A stretch of DNA of 64,000 bases. Origin: Orientallactaga sibirica (taxonomy: Eukaryota; Chordata; Mammalia; Rodentia; Dipodidae). The notes beneath the pieces were generated by a model, which saw only the letters and a program-made list of their open reading frames with translations, was not told the DNA's origin and did not search any database. Location of the stretch: assembly GCA_036365145.1 (NCBI GenBank), contig JAEOAD010002279.1, positions 4,211,001-4,275,000 of the forward strand, read 5' to 3'. A program made the translations under genes and the position numbers. Below are positions 21,736-51,005 of this stretch, in pieces (the stretch's first letter is position 1; each line of letters opens with the position of its first letter).

Positions 21736-22827
21736 TTTTTTTTGTTTTTTTTTTTTTTTTTTTTTTTTAATTTTTGTTTATCTGAGAGCAACAGACAGAG
21801 AAGGAGGCAGATAGATAAGAGCTTGGGCACGCCAGGCCTCCAGCCACTGCAAACGAACTCCAGGTGCATGCCCCACCTTGTGCATCTGACTTAACGTGGA
21901 TCCTGGGGAATCGAGCCTTGAACCAGGATCCTTAGGCTTCACAGGCAAGCACTTAACCACTAAGCTATCTTTCCAGGCCCTTTTTTTGTTTGTTTTTTTT
22001 CGAGGTAGGGTCTCACTCTGGCCCAGGGTGACCTGGAATTCACTCTGTAGTCTCAAGGTGACCTCAAACTTGGCGATCTTCCTACCCTTGCCTCCCAAGT
22101 GCTGGGATTAAAGGCACGTGCCACCATGCCTGGCTGTTTTTTTTATTTTATTTTATTTTTATTTATTTATCAGAGAATGGGTGTGCCAGGGCCTCTAGCC
22201 ACTGCAAATGAACTCCGGACGCATACACTTATGTGGGTTCTGGGGAATCAAACCTAAACCCATAGAATTCACAGACAAATACCTCAACCACTCATACATT
22301 TATCTCTCCAGCACCCCCCCCCCATAGAGTCTTACTCTAGCTCAGGCTGACCTGGAATTCACTATTTAGTCTCAGGGTGGCCTTGAATTCACAGCGATCC
22401 TCCTACCTCTGCCTCCCAAAAGTTGGGATTAAAGGTGTGTGCTACCACACATAGTTTTGTTTTTTTTTTTAATTTTTATTTGCAGACAGAGAAAGAATAG
22501 GTATGCCAGGGCCTCTAGCCACTGCACACAAAACTCATTTACATGCATCACTTGTGCGTCTGGCTTCATGTGGGTACCGGAGACTCAAACCCCAGTCGTT
22601 AGACTTTACAGGCAAGTGCCTTAATGGATGAACCATCTCTCCAGCCAGTACGGAGTTCGCATAACCAAGGTAAGGGGGGAGCCTTCAAAGGATGCAAAGC
22701 AACTCCAGATGCATGCGGCACCACCTTGTGCATCTGGTTTACGTGGGTCCTGGGGAATTGAGCCTCGAACCAGGGTCTTTAGGCTTCACAGGCCAGTGTT
22801 TAACTGCTAAGCCATCTCTCCAGCCCA
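21736..22827 (-). repeat. Run of six minus-strand SINEs
   Basis: B2-like 21,737-21,981; B1 21,982-22,136; B2-like 22,137-22,313; B1 22,320-22,456; B2-like 22,459-22,648; 5' part of a B2-like SINE 22,694-22,827. The stretch after it (22,828-23,223) is unique and no gene is seen. Confidence 0.8.
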
Positions 22828-23223
22828 AGGGCCATGCTGCTTTTGACAAGTTGGGTTCTAAGGGATGGAGCGGCCCTGATAAGGATTGTAAACTCACTCC
22901 CCCCACCCCATATGGGATTGGGGGCGGCCTGAAGTGTTTAACATGAGATGTCACAGGATCTCAGATGGCAACCCCAAGGCAGACGGGCCCAATAGGAAAA
23001 GTCAGCACTGCTCCATCAGCCCCACTCATATCCCAGCTGACGAAGTAGGCCTTAGGGACTGGAGAAGTGACCCAGGTGATGCTTGCACTGAGAAGTGGGG
23101 AAGCAGACACTATGCAGTCTGAGGCCCGTGATCCGCCGCCTCCAATCTCTGAAGGGCAGCCCCAGCTGGGAGAAGAGATGGTGTGTGTGGCCCTAGAAGA
23201 CAGAGATCAAATACAGGATGACT

Positions 23224-24326
23224 TTTTTTGTTGTTGTTGTTTGTTTTTGTTTTTTGAGGTAGGGTCTCTAGCCCAGGCTGATCTGGAATTCACTATGTAG
23301 ACTCAGGATGGCCTTGAACTCACGGCTATCCTCCTACCTCTGCCTCCCAAGTGCTGGAATTAAAGGTGTGTGCTACCACATCCAGTTTAAATAAAATATT
23401 TAAAGAGTTTTTAAAAATTAAATATTTATTTGAGAAAGAGAGAGGGAAAGAGGCAGATAGGGAATGGGTGAGCCAGGGCTTCCAGCCACTGCAAATGAGC
23501 TCCGTCCAGATGCATGTGCCACCTTGTGCATCTGGCTTTATGTGGATACTGGGGAACTGAACCTAGGTCCTTTAGGCTTTGCAAGCAAGTGCCTTAACCC
23601 CTAAGTCATCTCCAGCCCTTAAATAAATTTTTTTTTTGAGAAACACAGAGAGGGACAGGAAGACAGAGAATGGGTGGGATAGCAACCTCTCAGGCGCTAT
23701 GAACAAACTCCAGATGTGTGCGCCCCCTTGTGGGCAAGTGTGGCATTGCGCCCTTGCGTCACTGCATCTGGCTAAACGTGGGACCTGGAGATTGGAGCCA
23801 GCGTTCTTAGGCTTAGCAGGCAGGCGCCTTAACCACTAAGCCATCTCTCCAGCCTAATAAATTTTTTTTCAAGGTAGGGTCTCACTCTGCCCCAGGCTAA
23901 CCTGGAATTAACTGTTTAGTCTCAGGGTGGCCTCGAAGTCATGGAGATCCTCCTACCTCTGCCTCCCGAATGCTCGGATTAAAGGCATGTGCCATAACTC
24001 CCAGCTTGAACTGACATTTTTGAAAAGAGAGAGAGAGAATGGATGTGCCAGGGCCTCTCAAGCTGCAAAGGAACTCCACTGTGCAGCTAGCTTTGTACTT
24101 GGGAATTGAACTTGGGGCCAGCAGGCTTTGCAAGCAAGAATTTTAACCACTGAGCCATCTCCTCAGCCTTTTTTGTTTGTTTTGTTTGAGGTAGAGCCTC
24201 ACTCTAGCTCAGGCTGACTGGAACTCACTCGGCAGTCTCAGGCTGGCCTCAAACTCACAGTGAGCCTCCTACCTCTGCCTCCCGAGTGCTGGGATTAAAG
24301 GTGTGCACGCCACCACGCGTGGCTTG
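23224..24326 (-). repeat. Run of six minus-strand SINEs, including a long B2-like form
   Basis: B1 23,224-23,388; B2-like 23,411-23,619; long B2-like subfamily 23,622-23,857 (carries the insert GTGTGGCATTGCGCCC); B1 23,860-24,006; degenerate B2-like 24,010-24,168; B1 24,170-24,326. Confidence 0.8.
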
Positions 24327-24443
24327 AACTGAATTGTAGTAGATTCTTTGGCACTTATAAATCTGTGACACAATGATAAATTTTGCTCACACTGGGACCT
24401 GATTTTAGCTGCAAGTCTGTTGCTTAGAGGTCCTTACAGTGGG

Positions 24444-24804
24444 TGTGGTGGGGTTTGATTCAGGTGTCCCCCATAAACTTAAGTGCCCTGAATGCTAGTC
24501 TCCCCAGCTGATGACAATTGGAAATTAAAGCCTCCTGGAGGCGGTGTATTGTTGGGGGCGGGCTTATGGGTATTATAGTCAGCTTCCCCTTGCCAGTGTT
24601 TGGCACACGCTCCTGCTGCTGTTGTTCACCTTATGTTGGTCAGGGGGTGATGTCCACTCTCTACTCATGCCATCATTTTCCCTGCTGTCATGGAGCTTCC
24701 CCCTTGAGTCTGTAAGCCAAAAATAAACCTCTTTTTTTTTTTTTTTTTTCCCACAAGCTGTTCTTGGTCAGGTGATTTCTACCAGCAGTTTGAGCCTGAC
24801 TGCA
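24444..24804 (+). repeat. 5' LTR of the MaLR element
   Basis: Starts TGTGGTGGGG and ends GACTGCA. It contains a T-run after AATAAACCTC that the 3' LTR lacks. Confidence 0.75.
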
Positions 24805-25992
24805 AAAGTAAAGTGGTACCGAGGAGTGGGATTGCTGCTGGACACCTGACTGTGTGGTTTTGGCCTTTTGGAGCTGATTTTCAAGAGGAATGTGGAAGGA
24901 TTTGAAACCTCGGCCTAAGAGACGCCTTGCAGTGCTGTAAGTACAGCTTGATGGACTGTTCTGTTCAGAGTTGAAAGGCCTGAATGCAGTAAGAACTATG
25001 GACTGTGAGGTTTGGCATATGAGGGAGAGAGAAAGCTTTGCCTGGACTGGTCTAGCAGTTGGTGTGAGAAGCTTGCTGTTATGCCCGTGTCCTGAGAAGT
25101 TGTGCAAGGTTGCTTTGTGTAGAAATGAACTGGTGTGAGCAGAGGGATATGGCATAGGAAAAAGAAAATCTTTGGGCCTAAACTGCTGCCTGTTCACCAG
25201 CAAACTGAGAGATTACAACCATTGAGGATTGGGCCAGTTGACCTGCACTGGGGCAACAGGAAGATTGTAGACTCTTTTGAAGGGGCCTGAATGCTGAAGG
25301 AGTGTCCTGTTCTTTGAAGTCTGCTTTATTCCCCCCTGGATTAACAAATTGTTACTCTACCTGGTATTATAGTGTACAAGAAATGTAGGAAAGAGAGGGT
25401 CATTGAGTTTGTAATGCGGTCTTGTACTTTTGAAATGGCCGTGGGCAGTGTGAAGCAGGTTTGCTGGATGCCTGCATGGAGATCCCATGGGGCCATGAGG
25501 GTGGACCATGGGTTGCAGTGGAGACCCAGTGGAGATGCCGGGACCATGAGATGGCTGCTAAGGAGGGCTGCCGGCCCCAGATGAAATTTTCCAGGAGTGA
25601 GAATAGCCTAGCTGGAGGGGCGGCATTGGAACTCCAGAGACTTGTTGCTGGTTAGAAATATCAGACTTGGAGATTTGTCATTGACTAGAGTTGTTGGACT
25701 TGGAGCTACAGAGTTTGATGTTTGCCCTGGTTGTTTTAATTGTTTTATTGGTTGAATATCTCTGTGCTTTGCCCAAAGCCATCCTTTGCAGTGGGAATGT
25801 TTATTCTGTGTCATTTTGGGGTTTTGGAAGGACTTTTTTGGGGTATTATGGGTCCGTTAAAAGACCTTGGATTATGGGGATGTATGAACATCATTAGGAT
25901 TGATTAAAAACTATGGGGACTTTGAAAGTTGCATGAATGCACTGCATTTTACATCATGTATGGTTATCAGTTTATGGGGACCAGGGGCGGAA

Positions 25993-26338
25993 TGTGGTGG
26001 TTTGATTCAGGTGTGCCCCATAAACTTAAGTGTTCTGAATGCCAGTCTCCCCAGCTGATGGCAATTGAAAAGTAAAGCCTCCTGGAGGTAGAGTATTGTT
26101 GAGGGAAGGCTTATGAGAATTAGAGCCAGCTTCCCCTTGCCATGTTTGACACACTCTCCTGTTGCTATGGTCCACCGTATGTCGGTCGGGGGTGATGTCC
26201 ACCCACTGCTCATGCTGTCCTTTTCCCTGCCATCATGGAGCTTCCCCTTGAGCCTGTAAGCCAAAGTAAACCTCTTTTTCCCCCCACAAGCTGGTCTTGG
26301 TTGGGTGATTTCTACCAGCAGTGCGAACCTGACTGCAT
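25993..26338 (+). repeat. 3' LTR of the MaLR element
   Basis: Matches the 5' LTR along its whole length with scattered changes. It is followed at once by the AGTGGG target duplication. Confidence 0.75.
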
Positions 26339-26345
26339 AGTGGGC

Positions 26346-26600
26346 ATGTATTAGTCAGCATTCTCCAGAGGAACAGAACGGATAGAATGAGGTGTATTAA
26401 AAGGGAATTTATTGGATTAGTTTACGGCTGTCCAGCAAGAGCAGGTTGCAGGCCCGAGTCAAGGAACCCGGGAGCTGCTCAGTCCACGAGGCTGGAGGCC
26501 TCAGCAGTCCCGATCCGGCACTGAAGGCCTGGAGGCGTCCTGGAGAGACTCTGCTCTTCAGTCCACGCTGGAAAGCAGCCAGATGGGAGGAGGGGGACAC
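26346..26600. repeat. Fragment of an unnamed dispersed repeat
   Basis: Begins GTATTAGTCAGCATTCTCC and AGAGGAACAGAACGGATAG, a phrase I recognise from dispersed mammalian repeats but cannot assign to a named family with confidence. It is non-coding. Confidence 0.4.
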
Positions 26601-26624
26601 TTTCCTTCCCAGAGCTTCTTTAAA

Positions 26625-26889
26625 TTTTTTTATTATTATTTTATTTATTTTTGGAGAGAGACAGACAGAGAGAGGGAGACAGAGAATGGGCATGCCAGCA
26701 GTCTCTCAGCTGCTGTGAACGAAATCCAGATGAGTGCGCCCCCTCGTGGTCAAGTGCAGCATTGCACCCTTGTGTCACTTTGCATCTGGCTAAACGTGGG
26801 ACCTGGAGATTGGAACCGCTGGAGATTGGAACCAGCGTTCTTAGGGTTAGGAGGCAGGCGCCTTAACCCCTAAGCCATCTCTCCAGGCC
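26625..26889 (-). repeat. Long-form B2-like SINE
   Basis: Carries the subfamily insert (GTCAAGTGCAGCATTGCACCC) and a small tandem duplication of CTGGAGATTGGAACC. The next 430 bases (26,890-27,319) are unique with no gene recognised. Confidence 0.75.
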
Positions 26890-27319
26890 CCCACCTATAT
26901 TTTTAACTTTAAAGCAAAAAGAAATTGAGACAAGGCTCACTGACCCTCCACTCATGGGAAAGGTGGTCAAGGGCTCAGGAGCCACACTTCCGTGTTCCCT
27001 GGCACTCAACACACCAGGTTCATCCCTCCTCCTCCCACCACCTTGCCCAATCACACAGCCTGTCGAGCCTGAAGGGAAGCTGTGAAGTAAAAAGCATAGC
27101 TTGGGAGTGGGGCAGACTGGGAACCGCTGCCCACTGCCGTCGCTTGCTGGAGACTCTGGTACTTCAGGGTCTCTCTACGCGCCTAGACCTGAGGGCAGCC
27201 TGCCCACGTCACTCATAGTCTGCTCACAGCCAACAGTCACCTCTCCCAAGGCCTTGCCAGTTGCGGGGAGTGGCAGTCACCCTCATCAAAGGTGTGTGTG
27301 GACAGGCTCAACCCCCTTT

Positions 27320-28055
27320 TTTTTAAAAAAAAAAATTATTTATTAGAGGGTGAGAGAGGGAGAATGGGTGCGCCAGGGCCTCCAGATGCACGTGCCGCCT
27401 TGTGCATCTGGCTTACGTGGGACCTGGAGAATCCAACCTGGGTCCTTAGGCTTCATAGGCATGTGCCTTAACCACTAAACCATCTCTCCAGCCCTCAACC
27501 CGGTTTTTTTTTTTTTTAATATTTTATTTGAGAGAGAGAGAATGGGCACATCAGGGCCTTCAGCCACTGCAAATGAACTCCAGATGCATGCACCCCCTTG
27601 TGCATCTGGCTTACAAGGGTCCTGGAGATCGAACCTGGATCCTTTGGCTTTGCAGGCAAACGCCTTAACTGCTAAGCCATCTCTCCAGCCCCCCCCTTTT
27701 TTTTTCGAGGTAGGGTTTCACTCTGGTCCAGGCTGACCTGGAATTAACTATGTAGTCTCAGGGTGGCCTCGAACTCATGGCGATCCTCCTACCTCTGCCT
27801 CCCAAGTGCTGGGATTAAAGGCGTGTGCCACCACGCCCGGCTGCCCTAAGTTTTTTTTTAAAGATTTTTTATTTATTAGAGACAGAGGAAGAGAGAGAAT
27901 GGGTGTGCCATGGCCTCCAGCCACTGCAAATGAACTCCAGATACATGCGCCCCCTTGTGCATCTGGCTTACGTGGGTCCTGGAGAGTCAAACCGGGATCC
28001 TTTGGCTTTGCAGGCAAACACCTTAACTGCTAAGCCATCTCTCCTAGCCCAGGCT
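27320..28055 (-). repeat. Four minus-strand SINEs
   Basis: B2-like 27,320-27,497; B2-like 27,505-27,693; B1 27,694-27,845; B2-like 27,850-28,055. The following 28,056-28,578 is unique intergenic sequence with nothing recognised. Confidence 0.8.
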
Positions 28056-28579
28056 CAATCCTTTTGTGTGAGGGTTACAGAGCCAGCTCCAGGGCATCCT
28101 GGACTTGGCCAGAGCCTCAGGTGTGACATGTTGAGCTCACTGACTTTTCCACACAGCCACCACCTGCACTCCCCACAGGCACTGTCTCTAACGTTTCTCC
28201 TCTAAACACTCACACAGAGGTCTGGTCTTGGTGGTGGGGGGGAGGGCAGGGGTTAGGGAAACACCAGCTGCGGGAACTTGGGGAACACTCCTTATGTTTG
28301 GTCATTTAAAGGAAAAAAAGAACTATGCCTTTCATGTATTAGTCGCTCAAGATGTACCGTGCCACCACTGTGGAGGGAATAATAGACAACACGTTGCACA
28401 CGTGGCACTTAGCACGGTGACAGTGTTCACTAGGACTGGATGTTATGTGAACATACAGGCCAGCTGACCCTGGAAACTTGTCAACCAGGCGATCAAACAG
28501 GAAACTAGAGACCTACAACATTCTATTCAGAGCCTCTGCAGTCACTGTGAAATGCAGGAACAATTAAAAATTCCACTAT

Positions 28580-28995
28580 GGGCTGGAGAGATGGCATATT
28601 GATTAAGGTGCTTGCCTGAAAAGCCATAGGACCCAGGTTCAATTTCCCAGGCCCCATGTGAGCCAGGTGCACAAGGTGGTGCATACGTCTGGAGTTCATT
28701 TGCAGTGGCTGGAGGCTCTGATGCACCCATTCTCTCTCTGCCTTTTTCTTTCTCTCAAATAAATAAATAATAAAAATTCTTTTAAAAATTCTGTAATGGG
28801 CTGGAGAAATGGCTTAGTGATTAAGAGGCTTGCCTGCAAAGCCAAAGGACCCAGGTTCGATCCCCCAGGACCCACGTAAGCCGGATGCACAAGGTGGCAC
28901 ATGCATCTGGAGTTCGTTTGCAGTGGCTGGAGGCCCTGGTGCACCCCATTCTCTCCCTTTCTCTCTGTCTCAAACAAGTATTTTAAAAATTCCAC
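28580..28995 (+). repeat. Two B2-like SINEs in tandem at one target site
   Basis: Plus-strand copies at 28,580-28,780 and 28,798-28,978. The motif AAAAATTC precedes the first, lies between the two, and follows the second, so the second insertion reused the same site. Confidence 0.7.
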
Positions 28996-29104
28996 AAAGA
29001 CTCGCACACTAAAGGCATATGCAGGGGTAGGGGTGGGATGGGGTAGGAATGTAGTGATGATGGAGCTTGTGGGTTCCATCCCCAGTACTCAAGAGATAGA
29101 ATAA

Positions 29105-29240
29105 AAACCAGCGAGGAAGACGGGGTAGGATGTGGTAATGCGTGCCTGTGACCACAGTACTCCAGATGCTGAGGCCGGAGGATTGCAAGTTCAAGGCCAG
29201 CATAGGTGACACAGCAAGGGACCGTCTCATAAAAAACCAA
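29105..29240 (+). repeat. Old diverged B1-type SINE
   Basis: Reads GGTAATGCGTGCCTGTGACC, then GCAAGTTCAAGGCCAGC, then CAAGGGACCGTCTC. It is clearly 7SL-derived but much more diverged than the other B1 copies here. Confidence 0.55.
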
Positions 29241-29408
29241 AACTGAAATCCCCAAGGGAAGTCACACTGGCTTCAACTCAAGTTCTGATAAACACTCACC
29301 TAAGATCCCAGAGGTTCTGGGCAGAGCTGGCATTGTGCTGAGGCATGGAGGGCACATGCAATACCAACACAGGCCCCAGGGGAACACAAGAACTCTTTTT
29401 TAATTTAG

Positions 29409-29414
29409 TTTATT
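29409..29414 (-). promoter_or_regulatory. MRPL37 poly(A) signal (AATAAA on the minus strand)
   Basis: Lies 136 bases after the MRPL37 stop codon, within an A-rich stretch. It is the first AATAAA on this strand after the stop and implies a short 3'UTR ending near 29,390. Confidence 0.5.
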
Positions 29415-29549
29415 TTTTTTTTTTTAAAGAACTCTATTTCCACAAAGACCATCAGCCCAAGAGAGTATACAGGCTCCCCTCTCCCTGGCACAGGCACTGT
29501 CCACCCCAGAGGCAGCTCTTCTCTTCACAGGGGGACATCCAGGCTGGGC

Positions 29550-47445
<17,896 letters not shown>

Positions 47446-47713
47446 TCACCTGATCGGGTCTCCTCCAAAACGCTTTATCTGGGTGCCGCCATGTCTCTGC
47501 GCGGAGCCTGCCGGGAGAGGAAGAGGCGGGGCGCTGCCGAGCGTGACAGCCGTTCTAGCCAATCACAGCACGATATCCTTGCATCGATCCCGCCCTCTAG
47601 CGCCGTACTCATCTTCTCATAGGTCAGGCTCCGCTAAGCTCCGCCCCCATCAGGGAGGAGGGGAAATCTGGAGGCTCCTCCCGTGAAAGGAAGCGCAGGA
47701 ACGTAGTTTTAAG
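47446..47713. promoter_or_regulatory. Bidirectional promoter region of MRPL37 (-) and CYB5RL (+)
   Basis: GC- and CpG-rich, without repeats, between two divergent genes. Visible motifs are a YY1-type GCCGCCATGTC near 47,487, GC boxes GAGGCGGGGCG near 47,522 and TCCGCCCCC near 47,640, and a CCAAT box at 47,559-47,563. There is no TATA box in a useful place. Such promoters are typical of nuclear genes for mitochondrial ribosomal proteins. Transcription start sites cannot be read from sequence. Confidence 0.65.
47640..47713 (+). other. CYB5RL: Possible 5' noncoding exon of CYB5RL
   Basis: The CpG-rich region ends in AGTTTTAAG followed by a good donor (gtgagtgg at 47,714). The first coding exon (51,312) starts with an acceptor, so an upstream noncoding exon is required, and this is the best-placed candidate. 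Its 5' end is not defined. Confidence 0.4.
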
Positions 47714-47781
47714 GTGAGTGGCGGTGGTTAGGGAACCAGCTGGGGCAGCACAGCTGAAGGACTTTAAAAAATCATCTCTAG

Positions 47782-48259
47782 AGCCGGGGGAGATGCCTTA
47801 AAGGTTTAAGGCGCTTGCCTACAAAGCCAAAGGACCTAGGTTCAATTCCTCAGGACCCAGATGCACAAGTTGACATATATGTCTGGAGCTCGCTTGCAGT
47901 GGCCGGAGGCCCTGGCATGCCCATCCTGTCTCTCTTTTCCCTCTTTCCCTATTTCTCTGTCAAATTAATTTAAACAAAAAGAAAATATTGAAATTTAAAA
48001 GAGCATCTTTAGAGCAGAAATACCAGGCTGCTGGTGGTGAGTAAAAAATAAATAAAACGCGAGATTGGGAGCTTGCAGACAGTTTGCAAACAGAAAACAA
48101 TCACAGGTTAGAGACATGGCTTCACTTTGCCTGCGAAGCTTAAGAAGCCGGGTTCGATTCCCCAGGACCCACATAAGTCAGATGCACATGGTGGTGCATG
48201 CATCTGAAGTTCGTTTGCAGTGGCTAGAGGCCCTGACGCTTCCATTCTCTATATGCCTG

Positions 48260-48301
<42 letters not shown>

Positions 48302-48540
48302 TCTCAAATAAATAAATAATTTTTTTAAGTGAGGTGTGGTGGCACACGCCTTTAATCCCAGCACTGGGGAGACAGAGGTAGGAGGATCGCCGTGAGTTCA
48401 AGTCCATCCTGAGACTCCATAGTGAATTCCAGGTCAGCCTCGGCTCAAGCCTTAGTTAATAGTTACATAGTTAATTACATAGTTAATTCCGGGTCAGCCT
48501 GGGCCAGAGTGAGACCCTACCTTGAAAAACCAAAAAAACA
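47782..48540 (+). repeat. SINE cluster in CYB5RL first intron
   Basis: Plus B2-like at 47,782-47,975; plus B2-like at 48,100-48,318 with (TC)n; plus B1 at 48,331-48,540. This B1 has an internal duplication near its 3' end (ATAGTTAATTACATAGTTAATT). Confidence 0.75.
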
Positions 48541-48649
48541 AACAAACATAAAAAAATCACAACACACATATAAGCTTTTTGTCCATTTTCCGGTGTTCTT
48601 GTTCTCTGACACTTAACCGCTGTCATACTGTGTGTGTTTCATTTTTTTA

Positions 48650-49425
48650 AATATATTTTATTTATTTATTTGAGAGAGAAAGAAGCAGAGAAACAGGGAG
48701 AATGGGCACGACAGAGCCTCCAGCCACTGCAAACAAACTCCAGATGCATGTCCCCCCTTGTGCATCTGGCCAACTAGGGTCCTGGAGAATCGAACCAAGA
48801 ATTGGGATCCTTTGGCTTTGCAGGCAAATGCCTTAACCGCTAAGCCATCTCTCCAGCACTGTATGTTTCATTTTGATGTTGCTTAATGACCATCTCCTGT
48901 AAGTGCAGGGGTTTCTGGTTGTTCAATGCTGTGTCCCCTGCACTAAGTGTCTGACATATAGTAAATGCATGTTTAGTGAAAATATCTACACATATATATA
49001 TTTAATAAAACAAATAGGGTGCATAGTAATGACCTTTCACTAAGGTCAGAAGGGCCAGAGAAGCATCCAGGCACAGGCAACATAGACCATAATTCCTTCT
49101 TAGATTGTAAAGGCATGAAGCATATCTTTAAAATCATTGTTGACGTGGCCTACTTCGTTATCTGTTTCACAACATAGCAGAGAAATTAGGATTGTTATAA
49201 CTTGGAAAGGGCTGTGTGTGTGTATGTATGTATTTGAGAGAGAAAGAGGTAGAGAGAGAGAGAGAATGGGCACGCCAGTGCCTCTAGCCACTACACACGA
49301 CCTCCAGATGCATGCACCTCCTTGTGCATCTGTCTTACGTAGGTCCTGGAGAATCAAACTGGGGGTCCTTTGGCTTTGCAGGCAAACGCCTTAACTGCTA
49401 AGCCATCTTCTGCAGCCCAGAAAAG
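48650..49425 (-). repeat. Two minus-strand B2-like SINEs
   Basis: Copies at about 48,650-48,860 and 49,215-49,418. The stretch between them is unique with a small (TA)n near 48,992. The stretch 49,426-49,860 is also unique, with no gene recognised. Confidence 0.75.
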
Positions 49426-49860
49426 GGCAGTTTTAAGGCAGAGGCCAGTGTGAATAACCCTTAGACAATATAGCAGTTCCTGACAGAGCTCTTTTACATA
49501 GCTTCCCAAAACCTCAGGAAGTCATGAGCCCTAAGGAGGATATCTCATTGTCAGAATGTATACTTGATACACAGCATGCGAAGGGATGGATTGGCTGGGC
49601 TCATGTGCTCCATGCTAGGTACTTTAAGAACAGAGACCTGTTTGCCTCCATTGTACTCCAGCGCCTGGTGCTGTGCCTGGCTTCCATCCAGACCACATTT
49701 GTAAAGTGAACGAGCACTCCCCGGTCACTGGGACCCTGCCGTGTGCCAGGCTGGGTTTGGTGGGAGAATACAGAAAGAAAGACATGATTCTTTGCCACAC
49801 AGGGGGTCTCAGCCTCTGAAATTTTCTGAAGTCATAGAGCCTGTGTTTTTTTAAAAAAAG

Positions 49861-50912
49861 CATGTTTTCTGAGGCTGGAGTGATGGCTGGAGTGACAGTT
49901 AAGGCAATTGCCTGGGAAACCTAAGGACCCAGGTTCAATACCCCAGGACCCACATAAGCCAGATGCACAAGATGGCTCATACATCTGGAGTTCATTTGCA
50001 GTGGCTAGAGGCCCTATAGCGTGCCCATTCTCTCATTGTCTCAAATTAATTAATTAATTAATTAAAACATGTTTTCTGGGGTTGGAAAAATGGCTCAGTG
50101 GTTAAAGGTGCTTGCTAGCCAAGTCTGTCAGCCTGAATTCAGTACCCTAGTACCCACATAAAGCCAGCTGCACAAAGTAGTGCATACATCTGGAGATCCT
50201 TTTCAGAGGCAGGAGATGCTGGCGTACCTATACTTAATCTCTAGCACACACACACATTCTCTCTCTGTGTCCTCACAAATAAATAATAAAAAATATTTTT
50301 AAAAGACATGTTTTCTGGGGCTGGAGGAGGGGCTTAGTGTTTAAGGCGTTTGCCTGCAAAGCCTAAGGACTAAGGTTCGATTCCCCAGGACCCATGTAAT
50401 CCAGATGCGCAAGGTGGCATATGCATCTGGAGTTTATTTGCAGTGGCTGGAGGCGCTGGCATGCCCATTCGCTCTCTCTCTTTCTTTCACTTGCTCTTTC
50501 TATCTCTGTCTCTCAAGTAAAATTTTAAAAAATTAAAAAAACATGTTTTCTGGGCCAGGCGTGGTGGTGCACACCTTTAATCCCAGCACTTGGGAGGCAG
50601 AGGTAGAGGTAGGAGGATTGCAGTGAGTTTGAGGCCCAACCTGAGACTACCGAGTGAATTCCAGGTCAGCCTGAGCTAAAGCGAGACCCTACTTCGATAA
50701 AACAAAAAAAAAAAACATGTTTTCTGTGGCTGGAGAGATAGCTTAGGCATTAAGGCATTTGCCTGCAAAGCCTAAGGACCTAAATTTGATTACTCAGGAC
50801 CCATGTAATCCAGATGTGCAAGGTGGCACATGTGCTGGAGTTCATTTGCAGCAGCTGGAGGTCCTGGTGTGCCCATTCTCTTCTCCCCACCTCCCTACTT
50901 CTCTGTCTCTCA

Positions 50913-50955
<43 letters not shown>

Positions 50956-50966
50956 CATGTTTTCTG
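49861..50966 (+). repeat. Five SINEs inserted in series at one target site
   Basis: The 11-mer CATGTTTTCTG occurs at 49,861, 50,068, 50,307, 50,542, 50,716 and 50,956. Between consecutive copies lie a B2-like SINE (49,872-50,067), a B2-like SINE (50,078-50,306), a B2-like SINE (50,318-50,541), a B1 (50,553-50,715) and a B2-like SINE (50,727-50,955, with an AAAT tail array). All five are on the plus strand with A-rich tails abutting the next CATG. Each insertion therefore duplicated the same target. Confidence 0.9.
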
Positions 50967-51005
50967 AAGGCAAACTCTTTCCTGTACTAAGAATAGATTT
51001 ATTTA

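Larger units (their letters stand above)
24444..26338 (+). mobile_element. MaLR-type LTR retroelement with both LTRs, non-coding
   Basis: Two direct repeats of about 360 and 345 bases (24,444-24,804 and 25,993-26,338) both start TGTGGTGG and TTTGATTCAGGTG. They share a promoter/poly(A)-like region (AAATAAACCTCTTTT or AAGTAAACCTCTTTT) and end CCTGACTGCA. The internal 1.2 kb begins GTGGTACCGAGGAGTGG, like MaLR internal sequences, and has a purine-rich stretch (GGGGCGGAA) before the 3' LTR. The direct repeat AGTGGG flanks it (24,438-24,443; 26,339-26,344). No gag or pol reading frame is visible, as usual for these non-autonomous ERVL-related elements. The LTRs differ at many sites, so the insertion is not recent. 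Confidence 0.8.

Noticed and set aside
25608..25897. Possible viral coding sequence inside the LTR element
   Set aside because: Only short frames exist and none resembles gag, pol or env; MaLR elements normally lack them.
49861..50966. Regularly spaced identical 11-mers suggesting a CRISPR array
   Set aside because: The spacers are SINEs with tails and the repeats are target-site duplications; the genome is mammalian.
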